Assembly: GCA_030827315.1 (NCBI GenBank)
Contig: JAURER010000010.1
Span: 1-64,000, forward strand
DNA from: Gemmatimonadota bacterium
GTDB lineage: Bacteria; Gemmatimonadota; Gemmatimonadetes; Longimicrobiales; Gaopeijiaceae
Length of the DNA stretch: 64,000 nt
Direction: 5' to 3'
Numbering within the stretch: the first letter of the stretch is position 1; each line of letters opens with the position of its first letter. Of this stretch, positions 54,870 through 62,492 are shown piece by piece. A program made the position numbers and the translations under genes. The notes under the pieces are model-generated. The model searched no databases. It saw nothing but the letters and a program-made list of their open reading frames with translations, and was not told the origin of the DNA.

Positions 54870-56038
54870 CCGACTTCATCTCCCGGCGCACGCTTGTGCG
54901 CGGTGCCGCCACGGCCGCGGGCGCCGCCCTCGCCGCGCCGTTCCTCAACCTCGGGCGGCATCGCCTCTTCGCGTGGAGCGAGCAGGAGTACACGCGCCGC
55001 TGCATCGACCTGGTCGAGGGGTCGCTCGTCATCGACATGCTCGGACTCACGACGCTGTCCGGTGAGCGACGGCAGAAGTGGGGTCCGGACTACGCCGGCC
55101 TCACCGAAGCCGACGCGACCGAGTTCCGTATGTCCGGCATCGACGTCTTCCACATCGCCAGCGGCGTCGGAGGCCGGACGAGCGAGCAGGCGTATCAGAA
55201 CGTGCTGGCGTGGTGTGCCTCGTGGAACGGCGTCGTCGCCGGCCGACCGGATCTGTTCGTGCGCATCGACTCGGCCGCCGACCTGGCTTCCGTGCACGGG
55301 TCCGACCGCGTGGGCCTCCTCGTCGGCGTCCAGAACTCCGCGCATTTCCGTGACGCGGCCGACGTCGAGACGTTCCACGCGCTCGGGCAGCGGGTGAGCC
55401 AGCTCACCTACAACAGCCGGAACATGATCGGGAACGGATCCACGGAACGGGTGGACGGCGGCATCAGCGACTTCGGCGTCGCAGTGGTCGAGGAGATGAA
55501 CCGCGTCGGCATGGCGGTCGACGTATCGCACTCGGGTGACCGCACCACGCTCGACGCATGCGAGGTGTCGAGGGCGCCCGTCCTGTACACGCACTCCAAC
55601 GCGCGCGCGCTCAACCCCGGGCACCCTCGCTGCAAGACGGACGAGGCGATTCGCCAGATGGCCCGGACCGGCGGCGTCATGGGCATCACCGGCGTGCGGA
55701 ACTTCGTGACGAAGGAAGAGCCGACCACCGTCGAACACTACATCGACCATTTCGACCACGTCCGGGATCTGGTCGGGGTCGAACACCTCGGCATCGGGTC
55801 GGACATCGATCTGCACGGCTACGACGACATGCCGCCTGCGGAGTACGACGGTCTGAAGGCTGCCTATAAGGGTTCCTACGCGTTCCGCGACAAGATCGAC
55901 ATCGACGAGATCGCCCACCCGAAGCGCGTCTTCGACGTCACCGACGGGCTGATCCGGCGGGGGTACACGGACGAGCACATCCGCGGGATCCTGGGCGGCA
56001 ATTTCCAGCGCGTCCTCGGAGAGATCTGGGGGGCATGA
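54866..56038 (+). CDS. Tat-exported M19 (membrane dipeptidase)-like protein with altered metal site
   Basis: A 390-residue protein with a Tat signal (SRRTLVRG at 6-13, hydrophobic region to about 25). The fold follows M19: GLTEADATEFRMSGIDVFHI, RVSQLTYNSRNMIGNG, VGMAVDVSHSGDRTTLDAC (H222), VLYTHSNARAL (H243) and HLGIGSDIDLHG. The usual HxD after VxD is replaced (VIDMLGLTT, 55-63), and the bridging glutamate is glutamine (Q156 in GVQNSAHF). A branch with this altered site is known to me from other genomes; catalysis is uncertain. It overlaps both kbl and the cyclase gene by four bases. Confidence 0.82.
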   Translation: MTDFISRRTLVRGAATAAGAALAAPFLNLGRHRLFAWSEQEYTRRCIDLVEGSLVIDMLGLTTLSGERRQKWGPDYAGLTEADATEFRMSGIDVFHIASGVGGRTSEQAYQNVLAWCASWNGVVAGRPDLFVRIDSAADLASVHGSDRVGLLVGVQNSAHFRDAADVETFHALGQRVSQLTYNSRNMIGNGSTERVDGGISDFGVAVVEEMNRVGMAVDVSHSGDRTTLDACEVSRAPVLYTHSNARALNPGHPRCKTDEAIRQMARTGGVMGITGVRNFVTKEEPTTVEHYIDHFDHVRDLVGVEHLGIGSDIDLHGYDDMPPAEYDGLKAAYKGSYAFRDKIDIDEIAHPKRVFDVTDGLIRRGYTDEHIRGILGGNFQRVLGEIWGA

Positions 56039-56883
56039 GGCCGGGGCGCTCGCGCCCCCTCGGCGCGCTCGTGAGGGGGTGGGCTTTGGTCGGCTGCCTC
56101 GTCGCAGCGGGCTGCTCGAGCCCGGCGCCGATGGACTTCGCGGCCGTGTTCGACGGCACCGCCGGGCGCTGGATCGACCTGTCCTGGTCGTTCGGACCCT
56201 CGACCATCTACTGGCCCACGGACACGCTGGGCTTTCGACTGGCGGAGCTGGCCTACGGACGTACCGAGGCCGGCTACTTCTACTCGTCGTACGAGCTCGG
56301 AACCGCCGAGCACGGCGGTACACACCTCGATGCGCCGATCCACTTCGCGGAGGGCGGCCTTCCCGCCGACGAGATCCCTCTGGCGGGCCTCATCGGGCCC
56401 GCGGCGGTGGTGGATGTCCAGGAGCGGGCACACCCGGACTATCTCGTCACGGTCGTCGACCTCGAGGGGTGGGAGGCCCGGCACGGCGAGCTTCCCGACG
56501 GGGGCATCCTGCTACTCCGCACGGGCTGGGGCTCGCGCTGGGGCGATCGGACGGCGTACCTGGGCACGGAGGCGACCGGTCCCGACGCGGTCCCGCAGCT
56601 GCACTTTCCGGGACTCGCGCCCGAGGCGGCGGAGTGGCTGGTGGACCGCCGGGGCATCGTGGCGGTCGGCATCGACACGCCCAGCATCGACTACGGGCAG
56701 TCGGCAGACTTCCGTTCGCACGTCACGCTGTACTCCGCCAACATCTCCGGGTTCGAGAACGTCGCGAACCTCGAGCTCATGCCGGAGAGCGGCGCGTTCG
56801 TCGTGGCGCTGCCCATGAAGATCGAGGGGGGCAGTGGCGGTCCCCTGCGCATCGTCGGCTTCGTCCCGTCCCCGGGCCGCTGA
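56035..56883 (+). CDS. Cyclase-family (kynurenine formamidase-like) lipoprotein
   Basis: A 282-residue metal hydrolase fold. Lipobox VAAGC with C27 implies a lipid anchor. The family metal motif HxGTHxDxPxHF is EHGGTHLDAPIHF (H93, H97, D99, H103); further segments are GILLLRTGWGSRWGD, FPGLAPEAAEWLVDRRGIVA and GIDTPSIDYGQS. Members hydrolyse amides or lactones, N-formylkynurenine being the best known. ATGA overlap with the M19-like gene places it fourth in the tdh-kbl operon. Natural substrate unknown. Confidence 0.85.
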   Translation: MRPGRSRPLGALVRGWALVGCLVAAGCSSPAPMDFAAVFDGTAGRWIDLSWSFGPSTIYWPTDTLGFRLAELAYGRTEAGYFYSSYELGTAEHGGTHLDAPIHFAEGGLPADEIPLAGLIGPAAVVDVQERAHPDYLVTVVDLEGWEARHGELPDGGILLLRTGWGSRWGDRTAYLGTEATGPDAVPQLHFPGLAPEAAEWLVDRRGIVAVGIDTPSIDYGQSADFRSHVTLYSANISGFENVANLELMPESGAFVVALPMKIEGGSGGPLRIVGFVPSPGR

Positions 56884-56928
56884 GAGCCCGGAGCTCGGGA
56901 CGAAGCCGCGAGCGGAAGCGCTGAAGCG

Positions 56929-57393
56929 TCAGTTCGCCGGGGCGCGGTAGGGGTTGTGACACGCGCCACAGGTGGCGCGGACGGCCTGGGCCGCCGAGCC
57001 GATCTGCTCGGCGTCTCCCGTGCGCGAGGCCGTGACCAGGCGCGCGGCTGCCATCTGGATGGCGGTCACCTTGTCCATGAAGTCACCCCGGTTCTCCCAG
57101 ATCGCCGGCAGGGCCCGGGAGCCGGGGCCGCCCGATCCTTCGGGAAAGACGTTGGCGAGGGCCTGCGCCATGCGCTCGAAGGCCACGGCATGGTATTCGG
57201 CGTGCCCGATCGGCGCGGTGCCCGCGGTCGCCGCGGTCACGCCCCCCATGTGGATGCGTAGCGCGTCCATGAGCCCCTTCCGGTACTCGACGACGGGCGA
57301 GGCGTCCTGCGCGTGCGTGCCGGTCGGGACGAGGGCGGCGAAGCCGGAGGCGATGAAGAAGGCGGCTGCGAGGTGTCGGTGCAGGCGTTTCAC
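56929..57393 (-). CDS. Cytochrome c' / c556-like protein
   Basis: A 154-residue periplasmic protein with a signal peptide (1-29, THA-QD). A four-helix bundle ends in the heme motif CGACH (C142, C145, H146), near the C terminus as in cytochrome c'. The N-terminal helix YRKGLMDALRIHMGG holds the usual distal methionine. Electron transfer or gas binding is likely. GTG at 57393 follows GCGGAG by 6 bases. It lies 97 bases after the PQQ-type dehydrogenase and is perhaps its electron acceptor. Confidence 0.85.
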   Translation of the reverse strand: MKRLHRHLAAAFFIASGFAALVPTGTHAQDASPVVEYRKGLMDALRIHMGGVTAATAGTAPIGHAEYHAVAFERMAQALANVFPEGSGGPGSRALPAIWENRGDFMDKVTAIQMAAARLVTASRTGDAEQIGSAAQAVRATCGACHNPYRAPAN

Positions 57394-57490
57394 GGTTGTC
57401 TCCGCGTTGGGACCGGGACGGGTCGGTCCGTGTCGATGATCTCGCCCGACCGCGGGCCGGAGCCGGCGCCGCGGTCGGGAGCGCGCCACA

Positions 57491-59437
57491 TTAGCGGGCG
57501 CCCGCGGGGAGCGCGAGCGCCACGAGCCGCCCCGAGGTGTTCCGGTCGCCGATGGCCACCACGATGAACTGACGGCCGTCGGCGAGATACGTCATGGGCG
57601 CCCCGCTCGTACCGGCGTCGAGCCTCGTCTCCCAGACGACGTCACCGGTGGTCTTGTCCCACGCCCGGAAGGCCTTTCCTCCCGCGAGGGGAAGGATCGA
57701 CAGTGCGTCCTCCGTGCCCTCCCCGAGGAAGAGGAGCGTCCGGGTGAGCAGCGGCGCCGGGCGGCCCCGCTGACCGAGCCACGGAAGCTGCAGATCCGCG
57801 ATGGCCGGGTGATCGCGGGGCCCGGGGCCGTTGGGGCGCATCCAGAGATGTTCGCCGGTGTTCATGTCGATCGCGGTGATGCGGCCGTACGGCGGCTTGA
57901 GCAGGGGAAGCCCGCCGGGCATCGGGACCTCGCGGGGGAGGCCACGGATGTAGCGATGGTCGGAGCTGTCGGGCAGCGGCGGCGGGACGAGCGCCGTGAC
58001 GTTGGGCGACGTGACCGAAGGCACGTACAGGACGCCGGTCTCCGGGTCCGCCGCGGCCCCGCCCCAATTTGCTCCACCGACCCATCCGGGCATGAGGATC
58101 GTGCCCTGCTTGCCGTCCACGCCCTTCACCGTGGGCGGCGTGAACATCGGTCCGTACACGAAGTCCTCGAGGATCTCTTCCGCCTCCGCACGGAGCCCGG
58201 GGGTGAAGTCGATGAGGTCGTCTTCCGTGATCCCCTGGTGGTCGAACGGCAGCGGCCAGGTGGGGAAGGGCTGCGTCTCCGCGGCCACCTCGCCGGGTAC
58301 CGGTGAGGGCGGGACCGGCCTCTCCTCGATGGGCCAGATGGGCGCTCCGGTCTCCCGGTCGAACGCGAAGACGAAGGCCTGCTTCGTGACCTGGGCGATC
58401 GCCTTGACGGGGCGCCCGTCGACGACGACGTCGATCACGTTCGGCGCCGCGGGCGGGTCGTAGTCCCAGATGCCGTGATGCACCATCTGGTAGTGCCAGA
58501 TGCGCTCGCCGGTCTCGACGTCGACGGCCACCACGGACTCGCCGTAGAGGTTGTCGCCCGGCCGCGCGCCGCCGTACCAGTCGTTGGTCGTGGTCTTCGT
58601 CGGCAGGTAGACGTGACCCAGCTCCTCGTCGGCGCTCATCAGCGTCCAGACGTTCCCGTTGCCACTGTAGGCCCATGACGAATCCGCCCACGTCGCGACG
58701 GCCGGGTCGCCCGGCTCCGGAATCGGGTTGAAGCGCCAGCGGAGCTCGCCCGTCCGGACGTCGTACGCGCGCACGTACCCCGGAGGGGCCGTCGTCCAGT
58801 TCCGGTTGGGGACCATCGCCGTCGTCCCGACGATCACCACGTCACGCACCACGAGGGGCGCCGACGTCCACTCGTACGTCAGGACCCGCGGGTCGGGGTC
58901 ATCCGCCAGGTCGACGGCGCCCCCGTCGCCGAAGGCGGGATCGGGGAGTCCGGTCCCGGCATCGATGGAGACGAGAAATCGTCCCGAGCCGAGAAGGATC
59001 CGCTCCCGGCTTCCGTCCGACCAGTAGGCGACGCCCCGGTTCGCGCGGCCGGACGGCGTGTCGCGCAGCCCGGACGCGTACGGATCGTACCGCCAGATTT
59101 CCCGGCCCGTCGAGGGGTCGAGCGCCGCGGCCTGCCCGAGGTTCGTCGACGTGTAGAGCCGGTCGCCGATCTTGACGGGTGTCGCCTGGTAATTCGGGTT
59201 CACCGGCGCTCCCTCGTGCTCGCCGGTGAGCCGGTAGTCGGCCGACTCCCACGTCCAGGCGATCTCGAGTTCGCCCACGTTGCCCGCGTCGATCTGCGCG
59301 AGGGGAGAGTACTTCGTGGCGGCCAGGTCCCGGGCGTAGTGGGGCCAGTCGGCGCCGTCGTCGGTAGAGGACGGGCCGCAGCTTGCCGCCACGACGGCGG
59401 CCGTCACGAGTACGGGCAGGCTCCAGGGGCGATCCAT
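57491..59437 (-). CDS. PQQ-type quinoprotein dehydrogenase lipoprotein
   Basis: A 648-residue beta-propeller of the PQQ-dependent alcohol/glucose dehydrogenase family. N-terminal signal with lipobox (AASCG, C20). DWPHYARDLAATKYSPLAQI begins the propeller; tryptophan-docking repeats include ALDPSTGREIWRYD, AYDVRTGELRWRF, VDVETGERIWHYQMVHHGIW, FDRETGAPIW and IDMNTGEHLW. There is no heme motif, so an external acceptor is needed; the downstream cytochrome c' is a candidate. ATG 59437 with GGAG 5 bases upstream. Substrate unknown. Confidence 0.88.
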   Translation of the reverse strand: MDRPWSLPVLVTAAVVAASCGPSSTDDGADWPHYARDLAATKYSPLAQIDAGNVGELEIAWTWESADYRLTGEHEGAPVNPNYQATPVKIGDRLYTSTNLGQAAALDPSTGREIWRYDPYASGLRDTPSGRANRGVAYWSDGSRERILLGSGRFLVSIDAGTGLPDPAFGDGGAVDLADDPDPRVLTYEWTSAPLVVRDVVIVGTTAMVPNRNWTTAPPGYVRAYDVRTGELRWRFNPIPEPGDPAVATWADSSWAYSGNGNVWTLMSADEELGHVYLPTKTTTNDWYGGARPGDNLYGESVVAVDVETGERIWHYQMVHHGIWDYDPPAAPNVIDVVVDGRPVKAIAQVTKQAFVFAFDRETGAPIWPIEERPVPPSPVPGEVAAETQPFPTWPLPFDHQGITEDDLIDFTPGLRAEAEEILEDFVYGPMFTPPTVKGVDGKQGTILMPGWVGGANWGGAAADPETGVLYVPSVTSPNVTALVPPPLPDSSDHRYIRGLPREVPMPGGLPLLKPPYGRITAIDMNTGEHLWMRPNGPGPRDHPAIADLQLPWLGQRGRPAPLLTRTLLFLGEGTEDALSILPLAGGKAFRAWDKTTGDVVWETRLDAGTSGAPMTYLADGRQFIVVAIGDRNTSGRLVALALPAGAR

Positions 59438-59558
59438 GGTTTCTCCGGTTCGGGTCAGCCGCGCAACATGTCGCGGGGCAGCGGCGGACGGCAACGCCGT
59501 TGGGTACCTTGCACCCTCAGGCGTTGCTCGGTGGAAACACGAGGAGACGAGGAATACG

Positions 59559-62348
59559 ATGGACAGGATCACGCGGCGACCGGTGTCTCGACGGCTCGGC
59601 ACCCTGGCGGCGCTGGCGGCCGGCGGGCTCCTGGCTGCGCAGACGGCGAGCGCGCAGCTCTCGACGCTCACCCCCGGGGATTACGGTCGATGGGAGCGCC
59701 TCGGCGCCTTCGAGCTCGACCCCTCCGGTCGCTGGCTCGTCGCGGCGATCACCCGCATGGACGACACGTCCGAGCTCCGCCTCCGACGGTCCGACGGCGA
59801 CGGCGACGTGCTCGTGATGGAGTTCGGTACGGCACCTGCCTTCGGCGCGGACGGGCGCTTCATGGCGTACCGGAAAGGCGTTCACCCCGAGGCGCGCGAA
59901 GCGGCCGACGAGCCAGTGGCCGATCGGCTGGGGCTCGTCGAGCTCGGGGCTTCGCGGGATACGGTGCTCTTCGACGTGACCGGCTTCGCCTTCCGCGACG
60001 ACGGTCGGTGGCTCGCTGCGCACGCGGTCGCGCCCTCCGACTCGGTCGGCGGCGACCTGGTCGTCATGGACCCGGCGTCCGGAGCCCAGACCGTGATCGG
60101 CAACGTCTCCTCCTTCGCCTGGCAGGACGAGGGCTCACTGCTGGCGGCGACGCTGCGCACGGCGTGGGGCACGTCCAACGGTGTGGTCCTGTTCGACCCC
60201 GACGCGGGGACTTTGCGCACGCTGGAATCGGGCGACGCGCAGTACGTCGCGCTCGCGTGGCGAGACGACTCGGCCCAGCTCGCCGTGATGCGGTCGTTCG
60301 AGAACGAGGACCGGCGTGAAGCCTCGCACGACGTGCTCGTGTGGAACGACGTGCGGGCGGGTGGCCCCACGGTCCTTGCCGCGCTGGAGCACCCGGCGCT
60401 GGGGCGGGACGTCCGCATCACGCCCTTTTCCGGCATCTCGTTCTCCCAGGACGGGCGCACGCTCTTCGTTGGCGTGCGGCCATGGGAGCCCCGCCCGGAA
60501 GCCGGAGACGGGGACGATACGGACGAGCTGGAGGCAGGCGAGGAGGACGACGCGGGGAATTCCGAGGCCTCGGACGACGTTGAGCCCGCCGACGTCCAGG
60601 TGTGGCACTGGAACGACGACCAGGTCCTGCGCGCCCAGGAATACGGCGCGGGGCGCATCGCCCGGCAGACGATGCTCGCGGCCTGGCATTCCGACGACGG
60701 CCGCTTCGTCCTGCTGGGCGACGACCTGGACGAGCCCGTGACGGTGGTCGCGGGTGGCGCGTGGGGCGTCGTCCCGGACTACGGCCCGTACCTGTTCGAG
60801 CGGCGCTTCGGTTCGCGCGCCGCCGACTGGTACAGGGTCGACGTCGCCACCGGTGCCCGCGCCCTGATCGGGGAGCGCCTCGACTTCGGTCTGACCTCGC
60901 ACGCCGATCTCGCCGTCCTGATGCTGTACCATGAAGACCGTTGGTCGTTCGTCGATCTCGCGACGCTCGACGCAACGGTCGTGGGCGAGGGTCGAAGCTT
61001 CACGCAGCCGCTGAAGGACTACGACTACCCCGGTCCGCGTCCGTCGTGGGGCTTCGGCGCGTGGCTCGACGACGGCTCCGCGGCGCTCGTCTACGACCGC
61101 AACGACGTCTGGCGTGCCGATGTCCGGACCGGAGCGCTGACACGGCTGACCGACGGGGCGGAAACGGGGCGGGAGTACCGCGTGACCGACCCGGAGGCCG
61201 AAGGCGGCTTCCGATCCGGCGTGGATCCGCTCCGGCCGGACGCGCCGGTCTGGTACGCCGTTCGTGACCTGACCACGAAGGCTTCGGGCTACGCGCGTGG
61301 CGTGAGCGCCGGTGGCGTCGAGGTTCTTCGGATGGAGGATGCGCGGGTGGCCGGGCTCGCGCGGGCCCGCGACGCCGATCGTTACGCCTTCCGGTCGGAA
61401 CGCTGGGACGACTCGCCGGACGTCTTCGTGTCCGGCGACGGGCTCCGCGACCCCCACCAGGTGACCGAGACCAACCCCTTCCAGTCGGACTTCGCCTGGG
61501 GGCGCACCGAGCTCCTCGACTACACGACGGACGCCGGTCACGATCTCCAGGCGATCCTCGTCTATCCCGCTGGCTTCGAGGAGGGCCGCCGCTACCCGCT
61601 GATCCTCTATCAGTACGAGCGGCTCTCCGACGGGCTCCACGCATATGACCCGCCCAGCGAGAGGGACTATTACAGCTACCAGGTCTGGTCGCAGCAGGGG
61701 TACTTCGTGCTGATGCCCGACATCGTCTACGAGCCGGGCCGACCCGGGCCGTCCGCCCTCGACGCCGTCGACCACGCCCTCGATGCCGCGGTCGCCACCG
61801 GGCACGTGGATCCGGAACGCATGGGCCTGATCGGCCACTCCTGGGGGGGATACCAGGCCACCTACCTGCCGACACGGACCGACCGCTTCGCGGCGTCCGT
61901 GGCCGGTGCGGCCATCACGAACTTCCTGAGCTTCATGGGCGCCGTGCACTGGAACGGCGGTCTCCCCGAGACCGGCCACTGGGAAACCGGCCAGGCGCGG
62001 ATGGCCGCGCCGTACTGGGACGACATGGAGGGACATCTCGAGAGCTCGCCGGCAAACTTCATCGCGGATCTGGAGACGCCGATGCTGCTCATGCACGGCG
62101 ACGCCGACGGCGTGGTCGACTTCTACCAGGGGCTCGAGTTCTACAACTACGCGCGCCGGGCCGGAAAGGAGGTCGTGCTCCTCGTCTACCCCGACGCCGA
62201 TCACGGTCTCACGGAACGGACGCAGCAGGTCGACTACCACCGGCGGATCCTCCAGTGGTTCGGGCACTGGCTGAAGGGTGAGCCCGCAGCGCCCTGGATC
62301 ACCGAGGGAGAGAGCTGGGTCGAGCGGGAGCGAAGACGGGGCGGGTGA
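59559..62348 (+). CDS. Exported S9 family prolyl oligopeptidase-type peptidase
   Basis: A 929-residue serine peptidase. Signal peptide about 1-33 (TASA-QL). The N-terminal part (about 40-640) is a beta-propeller with an acidic insertion near 325-335 (DGDDTDELEAGEEDDAG). The C-terminal alpha/beta hydrolase has the nucleophile S761 in IGHSWGGYQA, the acid in LLMHGDADGVVDFYQ and the histidine in YPDADHGL. It should cut short peptides in the periplasm or outside. ATG 59559 with GAGGA 5 bases upstream. Confidence 0.9.
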   Translation: MDRITRRPVSRRLGTLAALAAGGLLAAQTASAQLSTLTPGDYGRWERLGAFELDPSGRWLVAAITRMDDTSELRLRRSDGDGDVLVMEFGTAPAFGADGRFMAYRKGVHPEAREAADEPVADRLGLVELGASRDTVLFDVTGFAFRDDGRWLAAHAVAPSDSVGGDLVVMDPASGAQTVIGNVSSFAWQDEGSLLAATLRTAWGTSNGVVLFDPDAGTLRTLESGDAQYVALAWRDDSAQLAVMRSFENEDRREASHDVLVWNDVRAGGPTVLAALEHPALGRDVRITPFSGISFSQDGRTLFVGVRPWEPRPEAGDGDDTDELEAGEEDDAGNSEASDDVEPADVQVWHWNDDQVLRAQEYGAGRIARQTMLAAWHSDDGRFVLLGDDLDEPVTVVAGGAWGVVPDYGPYLFERRFGSRAADWYRVDVATGARALIGERLDFGLTSHADLAVLMLYHEDRWSFVDLATLDATVVGEGRSFTQPLKDYDYPGPRPSWGFGAWLDDGSAALVYDRNDVWRADVRTGALTRLTDGAETGREYRVTDPEAEGGFRSGVDPLRPDAPVWYAVRDLTTKASGYARGVSAGGVEVLRMEDARVAGLARARDADRYAFRSERWDDSPDVFVSGDGLRDPHQVTETNPFQSDFAWGRTELLDYTTDAGHDLQAILVYPAGFEEGRRYPLILYQYERLSDGLHAYDPPSERDYYSYQVWSQQGYFVLMPDIVYEPGRPGPSALDAVDHALDAAVATGHVDPERMGLIGHSWGGYQATYLPTRTDRFAASVAGAAITNFLSFMGAVHWNGGLPETGHWETGQARMAAPYWDDMEGHLESSPANFIADLETPMLLMHGDADGVVDFYQGLEFYNYARRAGKEVVLLVYPDADHGLTERTQQVDYHRRILQWFGHWLKGEPAAPWITEGESWVERERRRGG

Positions 62349-62492
62349 CCGCGCCGTGACCGGGCGCTTCCCGGCGCAACGCACGTCTTCGCCTTGCCGG
62401 CCGCGCCGCGTCCCCGCATCCTGACGCCTCCCGATCGGGTGGCCGCACGCTCGCCACCCCGCAGCAGCCCGCACGTGCCCCGGAGACGTATC

